A DNA stretch of 8,198 nt from Sporichthyaceae bacterium (GTDB taxonomy: Bacteria > Actinomycetota > Actinomycetes > JACCUZ01), in NCBI GenBank assembly GCA_013698395.1, contig JACCUZ010000166.1, positions 1 through 8,198 on the forward strand. The letters are read 5' to 3'. Below the pieces are notes generated by a model. That model was not told the DNA's origin. It did no database searches and was given only the letters and a program-made list of their open reading frames with translations. The position numbers were made by a program, and so were the translations under genes. Shown one piece after another: positions 1 through 6,399 of this stretch (positions are counted from its first letter, which is position 1; every line of letters begins with the position of its first letter).

Positions 1-1
1 G

Positions 2-838
2 CTGCGCGGTCGCTGGCTGGCCGACCTGCTCGGCGCCCGGGCCCGGCTCATCTCCACGCTGCTCGCCGGGTCGCTGCTGGTCGTCCTCGTCGACATCTTC
101 GTGCAGGGTCCGCTGACCCAGCTGGACACGGTGGTCTACGGCTTCCGCGGCCGCAAGGTGTGGCCGGCGCTGGAGGACACGGCCTGGATCTACGACAAGA
201 TGGGCCAGCGCTCGGTGCTGGTGCCGATCCTGCTGCTGGTGGCCGGGGTGTTCGCGCGCCGCCACCGCACCTGGCGTCCGGTCGTACTCGCCATGGTGTC
301 GTTCGTGGTCCTCAACGTGGTCGTCGGCGCCATGAAGGTCCTCATCGGCCGCGAGGAGACCGAGACCGGCAGTGTCGACGTGCTCAAGGGCGGGATCATC
401 TTCCCGTCCGGCCACTCCTCGAACATGGTGCTCAGCGGCGGCCTGATCATCTATCTGTTCTGGCGCTACGGCGAGGACCCGCCCCTGCGCCGGCTGACCG
501 TGCTGGTCACCTCACTGACGACGCTGACGATCGCGACGTCGATCTACCTGCGCACCCACTGGCTCACCGACCTCGTGGGGGGCGCGCTCGTCGGCGGCCT
601 GCTGCTGCAGCTGGTCATCCTCTTCGACCGCTCGACCGCGCGGATCCGGCACGAGCCCGTACATCTGTTCGGCCGCGACTGGTCACTGCGTGGGCTGACC
701 CGCCGCCTCCATCCGGATCGAGACGGAGTTGATGCAGTACCGGTCCCCGGTCGGAGTCTGGGGGGCGTCCTCGAAGACGTGCCCGAGGTGAGAGCCGCAG
801 CGACGGCAGCGGACCTCCGTACGACGCATGAAGTGTGA
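2..838 (+). CDS. PAP2-family membrane phosphatase (5' partial)
   Basis: The frame is open from base 2, so the start lies outside the window. The product is a multi-pass membrane protein of the type-2 phosphatidic acid phosphatase family, which removes phosphate from lipid phosphates such as phosphatidate or undecaprenyl pyrophosphate at the outer membrane face. The PSGHSS signature lies at 404-421, and the third signature, an R-x-H-x3-D pattern in LRTHWLTD, at about 548-571. The first signature is degenerate: a lysine is followed by GRE, but the usual RP pair is replaced by ET. Hydrophobic segments flank these motifs at about 50-95, 215-250, 280-330, 420-460, 500-540 and 575-625. The last 52 codons overlap the 3' end of msrB on the other strand and look unlike a family C-terminus, so the original stop may have been lost. 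Family is clear; substrate is unknown. Confidence 0.85.
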   Translation: MRGRWLADLLGARARLISTLLAGSLLVVLVDIFVQGPLTQLDTVVYGFRGRKVWPALEDTAWIYDKMGQRSVLVPILLLVAGVFARRHRTWRPVVLAMVSFVVLNVVVGAMKVLIGREETETGSVDVLKGGIIFPSGHSSNMVLSGGLIIYLFWRYGEDPPLRRLTVLVTSLTTLTIATSIYLRTHWLTDLVGGALVGGLLLQLVILFDRSTARIRHEPVHLFGRDWSLRGLTRRLHPDRDGVDAVPVPGRSLGGVLEDVPEVRAAATAADLRTTHEV

Positions 839-1108
839 CCTGTCCTCGATCAGCTCGACCGCGTCGCCCTCGCTTGGCTCGTAGAACGAGGGCCACCCGC
901 AGTGCGAGTCGAACTTCGCCTCGCTGCGGAACAGCTCCTGCCCGCAGGCCCGGCAGCTGTAGACGCCAACGTCCTTAGTGTCGGTGTACTCCCCGGTGAA
1001 CGGGCGCTCCGTGCCCGCCTCGCGCAGCACGTGGTACTCCTCGGGGGTCAGCTCGGCCCGCCATTCGTCCTCGGTCTTGTCGACCTCGTAGCCGCGCTGC
1101 CGGCCCAT
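683..1108 (-). CDS. msrB: Peptide-methionine (R)-S-oxide reductase MsrB
   Basis: This 141-residue protein reduces methionine-R-sulfoxide in proteins, a cytosolic repair step after oxidative damage. The whole SelR/MsrB domain is visible: two zinc CxxC pairs (C52-x-x-C55 and C101-x-x-C104), the GWPSF motif preceded by C70, HLGHVF at about 107-112, and the catalytic cysteine C125 in RYCINSVS. Length is normal for the family. I chose the ATG at 1106-1108, with a weak purine-rich GTGAGAG just upstream; an in-frame ATG at 1127-1129 would add seven residues and is also possible. The open frame continues up to 1432, but that extension runs through the repeats and the divergent prim-pol gene and is unlikely to be coding. 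The gene is convergent with the PAP2 gene (156-bp overlap) and divergent from the prim-pol gene. Confidence 0.93.
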   Translation of the reverse strand: MGRQRGYEVDKTEDEWRAELTPEEYHVLREAGTERPFTGEYTDTKDVGVYSCRACGQELFRSEAKFDSHCGWPSFYEPSEGDAVELIEDRSHFMRRTEVRCRRCGSHLGHVFEDAPQTPTGDRYCINSVSIRMEAAGQPTQ

Positions 1109-1180
1109 GCTCTCACTGTTCGTGACCATGTCCCGAGAGTACGTCGTCGGCGACGCTCGGGTGCCCTCCCGTCCCCCACT

Positions 1181-1255
1181 CCCGCTTCCATGGTCGGGCG
1201 GTCGTTCCAACGGCCGGAAAGAGATCCACTTCGACCGTCCCACCATGGAAGCGGG
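1181..1255. repeat. 24-nt inverted repeat with 27-nt loop
   Basis: The arms 1181-1204 and 1232-1255 pair at 22 of 24 positions, the outer 14 without mismatch (CCCGCTTCCATGGT against ACCATGGAAGCGGG). The 27-nt loop holds a smaller TTCC...GGAA pair (1205-1219). It lies between msrB and the divergent prim-pol gene and could be a hairpin or a dimeric operator. There is no T-run, so it is not a standard intrinsic terminator. Confidence 0.75.
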
Positions 1256-1313
1256 CGTACGTGGCGATGGAGCGGGTGTACGTGGCGACGAAGCGGGTGT
1301 ACGTGGGGCAGCG
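1251..1313. repeat. Three tandem 21-bp repeats upstream of the prim-pol gene
   Basis: Copies run 1251-1271, 1272-1292 and 1293-1313, each with core GCGGGYGTACGTGG and its palindromic centre GTACGT. The period is two helical turns, so the three sites would lie on the same DNA face. The array ends 24 bp before the chosen prim-pol start and shares its first 5 bp with the inverted repeat. The copies also read in the prim-pol frame as AGVRGDG, AGVRGDE, AGVRGAA, but translation is unlikely to begin that far upstream. A regulator or single-strand binding site is possible. Confidence 0.7.
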
Positions 1314-1337
1314 GCCGTCACGAGTACCGTGCGCGGC

Positions 1338-2408
1338 ATGGCGTCGCCGTTCGTCGAGCTCGAGGTGGGACATCGCACCGTCAAGGTGACCAACCCGGAG
1401 AAGCTGACCTTCCCCGCCGCCGGGGTACGCAAGATCGACGTGGTCGAGTACTACCTGGCCGTCGGCGACGGGATCCTGCGGGCGCTCCGGGAACGGCCGG
1501 TGACCCTCGAGCGGTGGCAGGACGGGGTCCACGAAGGCGCCAAGGTCGCCACTCGCGCCGACGGGCGTGGAGCGGACGCGTTCTACCAGAAGCGGATCAG
1601 CAAGGGTGCGCCCCCATGGGTGCAGACGGCCCACATCAGTTTCCCCAGCGGACGCACCGCCGACGAGGTGTGCCCGACCGAGCTGGCGACCGTCGCCTGG
1701 TGCGCGCAGCAGAACACCATCACCTTCCATCCGTGGCCCGTGCGCCGAGCCGACGTCGACCACCCCGACGAGCTGCGCATCGACCTGGACCCTCAGCCGG
1801 GTACGGACTTCCAGGACGCGGTGACGGTTGCGGCCGCCGCCCGCGAGGTGCTGGCCGAGCTGGGCTGGCGGGGCTTCCCGAAGACGTCAGGCAACCGCGG
1901 CGTGCACATCTACGTCCGGGTGCAGCCGCGGTGGACGTTCACCGACGTACGTCACGCCGCCATCGCCTTCGGCCGGGAGCTCGAGCGCCGGATGCCGGGC
2001 CGGGTGACCACCAAGTGGTGGAAGGAGGAGCGCGGCGAGACCATCTTCGTCGACTACAACCAGAACGCCCGCGATCGCACCATCGCCTCGGCCTATTCTG
2101 TACGCCCGCTGCCGCAAGCGCCGGTGTCCGCTCCGGTTGCCTGGGACGAGCTGCCGGACGCGGACCCGCGCGACCTGACCGTCAAGACGGTGCCGGCCCG
2201 GTTCGCCACCGTCGGCGACTTGCACGCCGAGATCGACGACGTGGCCCACGACTTGACGCCGCTGCTCGAGTGGTACGGCCGCGACGAGCGGGACCACGGC
2301 ATGGGCGACATGCCTTATCCGCCGGACTATCCCAAGATGCCGGGGGAGCCGATGCGGGTCCAGCCCTCCCGTGCCAAGCGGGTGACCGGCGAGAACACTG
2401 CCGAATAG
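1338..2408 (+). CDS. Stand-alone LigD-type primase-polymerase domain protein
   Basis: This 356-residue protein belongs to the archaeo-eukaryotic primase superfamily, the group formed by the polymerase domain of bacterial LigD, which fills gaps and adds nucleotides or ribonucleotides during non-homologous end joining. Visible catalytic parts are the metal-binding pair D149-L-D151 in IDLDPQPG, the nucleotide-binding loop S184-GNRGV-H190, and a third acidic residue D239 in IFVDY followed by NQNARDRTIASAYSVRP. The N-terminal NPEKLTFP and YY segments also fit the family. No ligase or nuclease domain is attached and no Ku gene is in the window. The ATG at 1338 gives the family N-terminus; no strong ribosome site precedes it, and GTG at 1329 is an alternative. 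The last 26 codons are part of the left copy of a direct repeat, so the C-terminal tail probably came with the inserted element. Confidence 0.92.
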   Translation: MASPFVELEVGHRTVKVTNPEKLTFPAAGVRKIDVVEYYLAVGDGILRALRERPVTLERWQDGVHEGAKVATRADGRGADAFYQKRISKGAPPWVQTAHISFPSGRTADEVCPTELATVAWCAQQNTITFHPWPVRRADVDHPDELRIDLDPQPGTDFQDAVTVAAAAREVLAELGWRGFPKTSGNRGVHIYVRVQPRWTFTDVRHAAIAFGRELERRMPGRVTTKWWKEERGETIFVDYNQNARDRTIASAYSVRPLPQAPVSAPVAWDELPDADPRDLTVKTVPARFATVGDLHAEIDDVAHDLTPLLEWYGRDERDHGMGDMPYPPDYPKMPGEPMRVQPSRAKRVTGENTAE

Positions 2409-2409
2409 G
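2330..2409 (+). repeat. Left att-like direct repeat (attL)
   Basis: This is the final 80 bp of the prim-pol gene including the stop TAG at 2406-2408. It aligns without gaps to 7236-7315 with nine mismatches; 2330-2365 is identical to 7236-7271. Differences are confined to the stop-proximal 44 bp, and two of them (2366 and 2375) are silent, as expected if two related gene tails were joined at a crossover inside the identical block. Confidence 0.8.
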
Positions 2410-2414
2410 TCGGC

Positions 2415-3396
2415 ATGTCGGGAAGCAAGCGCTCACTCCCCGGACCACGTGACGCGCCCCAGCGCCTCGACGACCTCTCCCGCTCGTTCGCCCGTCGCCT
2501 GCGGGCCGAAGGGAAGGCCCAGCGTACGGCCGTGATCTACGGCCAAGCGTTACGGTCATCGGTCGCTGGCTGGTCGCCCGGGGGGCGGGAGCCGACCCTC
2601 GAGGAGATGAGCCGGGCATCCGTACGGGAGTGGCTGGCGACCCTGGCCGAGCGCAACGAGCTGTCGACGGGGCGGACCCGGTACAAGGGGCTGCACCCGT
2701 TCTGCTCCTGGCTGGTCGCCGAGGGAGAGATCGAGGCCAACCCGCTCGGCGGGCTCGAGCCCCCGGTCGCCGAGGCCAAGCCGGTCCCGGTCCTCCCCGA
2801 CAACGACCTGGTGCGGCTGCTCAAGGCGTGCGCCGGCAAGGACTTCCGCGATCGCAGGGACGAGGCGGTCATCCGCCTGCTGCTGGACTGCGGGGTGCGG
2901 GTGTCCGAGCTGTGCGGGCTGAAACTCGGCGACGTCGACCTCGACCGGGAGATGGCGCTGGTCACCGGCAAGGGCAACAAAGTCAGGCCCGTCTACTTCG
3001 GTGCCCGCACGGCCCGGGCGCTGGATCGCTACCGCCGCGAGCGGGCCCGCCAGCGCCACGCCCACCTGGAGGCGTTCTTCCTCAGCCAGCGCGGCGGTCT
3101 CACCCCGGACGGTGTCCGGGACCTGGTCAACGTCCGTGGCCCGGCTGGCCGGCATCGAGGGGCTGCACCCGCACCGGTTCCGGCACACGTTCGCTCACGA
3201 CTTGATGCGGCGAGGGGGCCCACCAGCCCAGCCGGTGCCACCCTGGGTGATGGACCGCACCACCCCGCTCGAGGAGTACGGGCCGTGGGCGCGGGCCCAC
3301 GGCATCGCCGTCCTCGACGTGATCAGGGTGCGGCACGCGCGTCGCGGCGGCATGACCGACCAACACATCCCCACCGAACAAGGAGACACACAATGA
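2415..3396 (+). pseudogene. Tyrosine recombinase/integrase, frameshifted
   Basis: The reading frame from ATG 2415 encodes an N-terminal SAM-like core-binding domain (about residues 20-105, with KAQRTAVIYGQAL and STGRTRYKGLHPFCSWL) and the start of the catalytic domain with R162 in GVRVSEL and K186 in TGKGNK. At about 3120-3145 homology moves to the +1 frame, which supplies ARLAGIEGLHPHRFRHTF (the H-x-x-R box), a tryptophan in PPW and the candidate nucleophile tyrosine in EEYG, ending at 3396. A second, compensated shift is likely near 2550-2585: the frame used reads AGWSPGG, while another frame reads RWLVARG, typical of this domain. All catalytic residues therefore survive in the DNA but not in one frame. 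It starts 6 bp after the prim-pol stop, beside the left repeat. Sequencing error is an alternative to real decay. Confidence 0.82.
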
Positions 3397-4008
3397 CAAC
3401 TCCCACCGCCGCCGACGTCATCGGGCGCCGCCCGTACCCACCAGCTCGCCCGCGCCGAGATGGGTGACGTCGTCGTCGACCCGGACCAGGAGCCGCGCGC
3501 ACTTGCAGCCCCTGGCCCGGATCGTACCGGGGCCAGGCGTCGCGGATGGCTTGCTCGCCGTCGGCGCCGGACGCGTCATGCCCCTCGACCGCAACACGCT
3601 GGCTGCGACCGCCGAGCCGTTCGTCGACTTCACCGCGACGGCCGAGCACGACGACGGGTGGGTCGTGAGCGAGTCCCGCAGCGGTCCAAGCCCCCCTGGC
3701 GTCGGTGCGCGGGTCAGCCCGGTCGCCATCGGCAGGTCGCTGATCGAGCAGGCCGGCGAGCCCTACAGGTTGGACCGGGGCCGGGCTCGAGGAGCCGGAC
3801 TGGGCCGGGTGGTCAGTCGGCGGCTGGGACGGTCAGCGGCTCGCCTTCAAGAGCCACCCGCTTTTGCACGGGGTGATCTTGATCGCCGACGGCATCCTGT
3901 CCCGATGGCCGGCGTACGGCGCGACGGCTGGTCGTGACCTCCACCGGCGTCCCGATCGGCATCGAGCCCGACGAGGTTCCCCAGCTGGATGATCACCGCG
4001 CTCAGTGA
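3393..4008 (+). pseudogene. Frameshifted remnant of an unknown element gene
   Basis: A good ribosome site (AGGAGA, 3381-3386) precedes ATG 3393, which overlaps the integrase stop as ATGA. The frame closes after 24 codons at 3467. Protein-like sequence continues in other frames: THQLARAEMGDVVVDPDQ in the +1 frame (3436-3489), then MPLDRNTLAATAEPFVDF (about 3580-3633) in the frame open at 3464-3937, then EPDWAGWSVGGWDGQRLAF and HGVILIADGILSRWPAYG (about 3795-3920), and finally TGVPIGIEPDEVPQLDD up to a stop at 4006-4008. Together these would make a protein of roughly 200 residues broken by several indels. I do not recognise the family. Its coupling to the integrase suggests it belonged to the element. 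A shorter real gene at 3464-3937 (157 codons) cannot be excluded, but the composition changes along it argue against that. Confidence 0.45.
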
Positions 4009-4048
4009 GTAGTGGGTGCGGTCATGACCCCCGGGCACGTCGCGCTCA

Positions 4049-4651
4049 TTACCGGGCTCGTTGGGCCGTGCCCCTGGCCAGCCGGTATTGGACCAACGTG
4101 GGTAGCTCCTCGCGCGAGAGCGCTTCGCGAGCATGCTGGACGACGTTGTTCTCGATTGCGTCGCGCACCTCGCGCAGGTTCGCGCGCGGTCCCAGGTCGA
4201 CGAGCATGTGCAGGTCGGGATGTTGCGGGTCATGGACCAGCCGGGCCTTGACCGCATTCACCCCGTGCACAGTCTGGGCTTCCCCTTCCACTGCGTCTGT
4301 CAGAGCCGCCGGCGACATCGTCGTCTGCCCGCGCCTGTCGTCTGGTTCGAGAAGCACCTCGCCGAGGCGTTCGATCCTCAGCTGCGCGAGCAGCCAGCGC
4401 AGGGCCATGAAGAACAGCAGGAGGCCGGCCAACAATAGGATGATCCGTAGCCAACCTGTGTTCTCGCGGCCAAACCGCTGCACCCCCTCCGGCAGTATGG
4501 GAGCCTCCGCTGCCGCGTCGCCGAAGGCGCCGAAGGACGTGGCGAGAGCGGCAACCCCTGCCGCAAGGAGGAGCGCCCCGACGATCAGGAGGCCAAGCGG
4601 GTTCTGCCGGTCTGTTCGAGCCGTCCGGCGAATTCGGGCTGAGGGTGTCAT
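4049..4651 (-). CDS. amaP: AmaP-like Asp23 membrane anchor protein
   Basis: This 200-residue protein is the last gene of the Asp23-type operon. It has two membrane segments, about residues 18-43 (PLGLLIVGALLLAAGVAALA) and 67-90 (LRIILLLAGLLLFFMALRWL), followed by a soluble region of about 100 residues with the pattern LHMLVDLGPRANLREVRDAI. In Staphylococcus aureus AmaP holds Asp23 at the membrane, and proteins of this two-helix architecture are commonly named alkaline shock response membrane anchor. The ATG at 4649-4651 overlaps the upstream stop by 4 nt, so translation is probably coupled. The stop at 4049-4051 lies 41 bp from the end of the converging remnant, with no clear terminator between. 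The family assignment rests on architecture and gene context; the tethering role in this organism is inferred. Confidence 0.82.
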   Translation of the reverse strand: MTPSARIRRTARTDRQNPLGLLIVGALLLAAGVAALATSFGAFGDAAAEAPILPEGVQRFGRENTGWLRIILLLAGLLLFFMALRWLLAQLRIERLGEVLLEPDDRRGQTTMSPAALTDAVEGEAQTVHGVNAVKARLVHDPQHPDLHMLVDLGPRANLREVRDAIENNVVQHAREALSREELPTLVQYRLARGTAQRAR

Positions 4652-5181
4652 CTTCTTCCCGCCTCTATCCGTACCTTCGTCTTCAGCGGCTGCTCGAGCA
4701 TCAGGGCGTCCAGCCGCTCCTGGCAGGCGGACTGGACGTCACGCGGCAGGTCACCAGGCTCGCGCGCTCGGGTGGTTGCCGTGACCTTTGCCGTGTTCCG
4801 GCCGACCTTGACTCGGCTGGAGCGAACTCCGCTCACGCGCTCGGCGGCAAGTGACAGCAACCGTTCGACCTCGTTGCGCGGGATCTCGCAGCGCACGTCA
4901 CCGTTGGACTGCATCATCAGCGGCTGCGTCGCCCGACGCACTGCTGCGTACAGAAGGAGCAGACCCAGGAGCACGGCGAGCACGGCACTCCAACGCACGG
5001 CGTCATCTGACCATGGCCGGTCTGAAAGGTCGTCCAGAACCGGGGGGTAGTCAACCACAGCCGGCTGATCGCGCCCCCCGAGTCGATTGCCCGCCTCGAC
5101 GGCCAGCAGCAGACCCACCGCCCCGAGCAGAAAGGCCACTAGCGCGCTGAGGGCGCGTCTGAGGATGTGCAGCTCGATCAC
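4648..5181 (-). CDS. DUF6286-like two-helix membrane protein
   Basis: This 177-residue protein starts with GTG (5179-5181) overlapping the preceding stop by 4 nt. It has one membrane segment at about residues 9-28 (LSALVAFLLGAVGLLLAVEA), a loop of about 35 residues rich in D and P (YPPVLDDLSDRPWSDD), and a second segment at about 64-81 (WSAVLAVLLGLLLLYAAV). The remaining 95 residues form a soluble domain with charged helices and a VRSSRVKVGRNTAKVTATT strand-like stretch. This architecture, and its place between asp23 and amaP, match actinobacterial DUF6286 proteins. Its function is not established; by context it is probably a second membrane partner of the Asp23 proteins. It overlaps the amaP start by 4 nt. 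Confidence 0.75.
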   Translation of the reverse strand: MIELHILRRALSALVAFLLGAVGLLLAVEAGNRLGGRDQPAVVDYPPVLDDLSDRPWSDDAVRWSAVLAVLLGLLLLYAAVRRATQPLMMQSNGDVRCEIPRNEVERLLSLAAERVSGVRSSRVKVGRNTAKVTATTRAREPGDLPRDVQSACQERLDALMLEQPLKTKVRIEAGRR

Positions 5182-5594
5182 CGCACCCTTGGTTGCAAGT
5201 CGGGGACGAGCGAGACGACTTTGACGTCGACCTCGGCGACCCGAAGGCCGGTTAGCTTTTCGACGCGCTCCATCACGTGTGAGCGAACCTCAGCAGCGAC
5301 CTGACGAACCGGGCTGGGGTAACGCACAGCGAGAGAGACGGTCGCCGTGACAACGTCGCCATTGACTTCGGCTTGTGCATCGGGGCGCTCCGAGCTCCCG
5401 AGAGAGATGCCGAGGATCCGCCGAGACGTTCCCGCAGTTCGCCCTATCTCGTCGGCTGCAGCCGTCACGATCCGTTCCACGACGCGCTCGCGAATGCGCG
5501 TCTCACCCCGCTCAGCCGGATCCGTTCCCAGGCCACCCGGGCCCGGAAGTAGCGCAGTCTCAGGCGGGGGCGCGAGGTCGGCGACCGTGCTCAC
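5178..5594 (-). CDS. Asp23/Gls24 family envelope stress protein (copy 2)
   Basis: This 138-residue Asp23/DUF322 protein begins with GTG at 5592-5594, which overlaps the stop of the upstream gene as GTGA; the open frame continues further upstream but only through the other gene. The Asp23 fold is seen in ERVVERIVTAAADEIGRT near residues 35-55, the strand VTATVSLAVRYPSPV near 85-100, the helix VAAEVRSHVMERVEKLTGL near 102-120, and the final strand VAEVDVKVVSLVPD. Members of the family are small cytosolic proteins that gather at the membrane and affect envelope stress tolerance. It is only distantly like the first Asp23 protein of this operon and lacks that protein's long polar tails, so the two probably have separate roles. 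Confidence 0.85.
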   Translation of the reverse strand: MSTVADLAPPPETALLPGPGGLGTDPAERGETRIRERVVERIVTAAADEIGRTAGTSRRILGISLGSSERPDAQAEVNGDVVTATVSLAVRYPSPVRQVAAEVRSHVMERVEKLTGLRVAEVDVKVVSLVPDLQPRVR

Positions 5595-5776
5595 GGCCGC
5601 CGCCGGGCCGAGCTCCCGAGCAAGGCGCCGAGGTCGACCTGACCTTCGACGACCCGCCCAATGACGAAGCCGACGGCACCGAGCAGCAGGCAGATGGCAA
5701 AGGCGTCGAACCCGCCGAGCACCACGGCAAGACCCAAGAGTAGGCCGGCGAAGAGTCCGATGACGGAAGGGCTCAT
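5591..5776 (-). CDS. DUF2273-like small membrane protein
   Basis: This 61-residue protein is almost all membrane: one hydrophobic segment at about residues 5-21 (VIGLFAGLLLGLAVVLG) and one at about 26-42 (FAICLLLGAVGFVIGRV), then EGQVDLGALLG. The repeated G-x3-G helices followed by an EGxxDL motif are typical of DUF2273 proteins, which sit in Asp23 operons of Gram-positive bacteria. I chose ATG 5774-5776 because GGAG lies five bases before it; the in-frame GTG at 5782 is too close to that site. A 30-bp gap separates it from the previous gene, the only real gap in the operon, and its stop overlaps the next start. Possibly a membrane partner for Asp23; the exact function is unknown. Confidence 0.8.
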   Translation of the reverse strand: MSPSVIGLFAGLLLGLAVVLGGFDAFAICLLLGAVGFVIGRVVEGQVDLGALLGSSARRRP

Positions 5777-5806
5777 GATCACTCCAATATTTGGCGGGTG
5801 TCCGGA

Positions 5807-6067
5807 TCATCGCACGCGCGGAGGGGCAGGCGGCCGGCGGATGTTGCGAAGCACGTCGAGCAGCAGCCGTAACCCCTGCCGACGGTGGACGACGATCACC
5901 GGGCAGTCGAGCCGAGGGTCGTCGTCCGCAATCAGCGCCGTACACGACGTGGGCGCCGCGGCCCGCAACCTCGGCAGGCCCTCGACAAACGCTGTGTGGT
6001 CACCACCGCGATCCGGGTGGTGCGCCCGGACGAACGTCCGGTACGCCGTACGCTCCTGCCGCGTCAA
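5807..6067 (-). CDS. Small HPD-motif (J-domain-like) protein
   Basis: This 86-residue protein starts with TTG (6065-6067) overlapping the upstream stop as TTGA, with GAGG seven bases before it. Residues 9-32 read YRTFVRAHHPDRGGDHTAF, closely like helix II, the HPD loop and the start of helix III of a DnaJ J-domain, with the HPD at residues 17-19. There is no room for a full first helix, and the rest, including DDDPRLDCPVIVVHRRQGL, is not DnaJ-like. In true J-proteins the HPD stimulates the ATPase of Hsp70; whether this short form does so is unknown. Its fixed place inside the Asp23 operon suggests a role with those proteins, perhaps recruitment of DnaK under envelope stress, but this is inference. 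Confidence 0.7.
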   Translation of the reverse strand: MTRQERTAYRTFVRAHHPDRGGDHTAFVEGLPRLRAAAPTSCTALIADDDPRLDCPVIVVHRRQGLRLLLDVLRNIRRPPAPPRVR

Positions 6068-6399
6068 GGCGCAGCCTCGGGAAACGCCGTGGCTGCGGCA
6101 GGCGCGTGGAGCACCTCCTGCACGACATCCTCGATCACGACGTCAATTCGTCGGCCACCGAGCGCCGCACTAAGCGCGTGGCGAACGTCGTTCGCCACCT
6201 CGTGTAACGGCCGGTCGAGCGTTACGACGAGGTGGACAGCGACGAGATCCTCCGCGAGGCGCACACCCGGCACGCGCCGACCAGGGAGGTACGTCGAGGC
6301 GGAGCCCAGCGGGCCCCCAGTCAGCTCCACCACTCCGGGCACCGACCGTGCGACCTCGACGACACGGTCGGGGTCCAGGTCCGGAAGGTTGACCGTCAT
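6064..6399 (-). CDS. Short Asp23-like protein
   Basis: This 111-residue protein begins with ATG 6397-6399, overlapping the asp23 stop by 4 nt, and has no clear ribosome site of its own, so it probably depends on translational coupling. It opens with a VVEVARSVPGVVELTGG segment, then LAEDLVAVHLVVTLDRPLHE, VANDVRHALSAALGG and RRIDVVIEDVV. This order of an N-terminal helix, a strand, a helix and a final strand matches the Asp23 fold in shortened form, and comparable short proteins follow asp23 in actinobacterial operons. No catalytic motif is seen. It is probably a third Asp23-type subunit. The C-terminal APAAATAFPEAAP tail looks disordered. Remote homology is judged from pattern alone. Confidence 0.7.
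   Translation of the reverse strand: MTVNLPDLDPDRVVEVARSVPGVVELTGGPLGSASTYLPGRRVPGVRLAEDLVAVHLVVTLDRPLHEVANDVRHALSAALGGRRIDVVIEDVVQEVLHAPAAATAFPEAAP

Noticed and set aside
1251..1313. Short regular repeats as a CRISPR array
   Set aside because: The three 21-bp units are directly tandem with no spacers, and no cas gene is present.
1107..1337. Prim-pol start about 77 codons upstream
   Set aside because: The extension would overlap the msrB start, run through the inverted and direct repeats and add nothing like the family N-terminus.
902..2452. Long plus-strand open frame of 516 codons
   Set aside because: It runs antisense to msrB and then in another frame of the prim-pol gene; its translation is R/G/A-rich shadow sequence without any motif.
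3001..3396. Separate 131-residue gene with an H-x-x-R motif
   Set aside because: Its conserved part is the C-terminal half of the integrase catalytic domain, so it is the continuation of 2415 after a frameshift.
4005..4784. Plus-strand open frame of 259 codons
   Set aside because: It is the antisense of the AmaP-like gene and the end of the DUF6286-like gene, and is S/R/P-rich without motifs.
5807..6067. Full DnaJ or CbpA gene
   Set aside because: Only a partial helix II-HPD-helix III-like stretch is present in 86 residues; no complete J-domain, G/F region or zinc domain.
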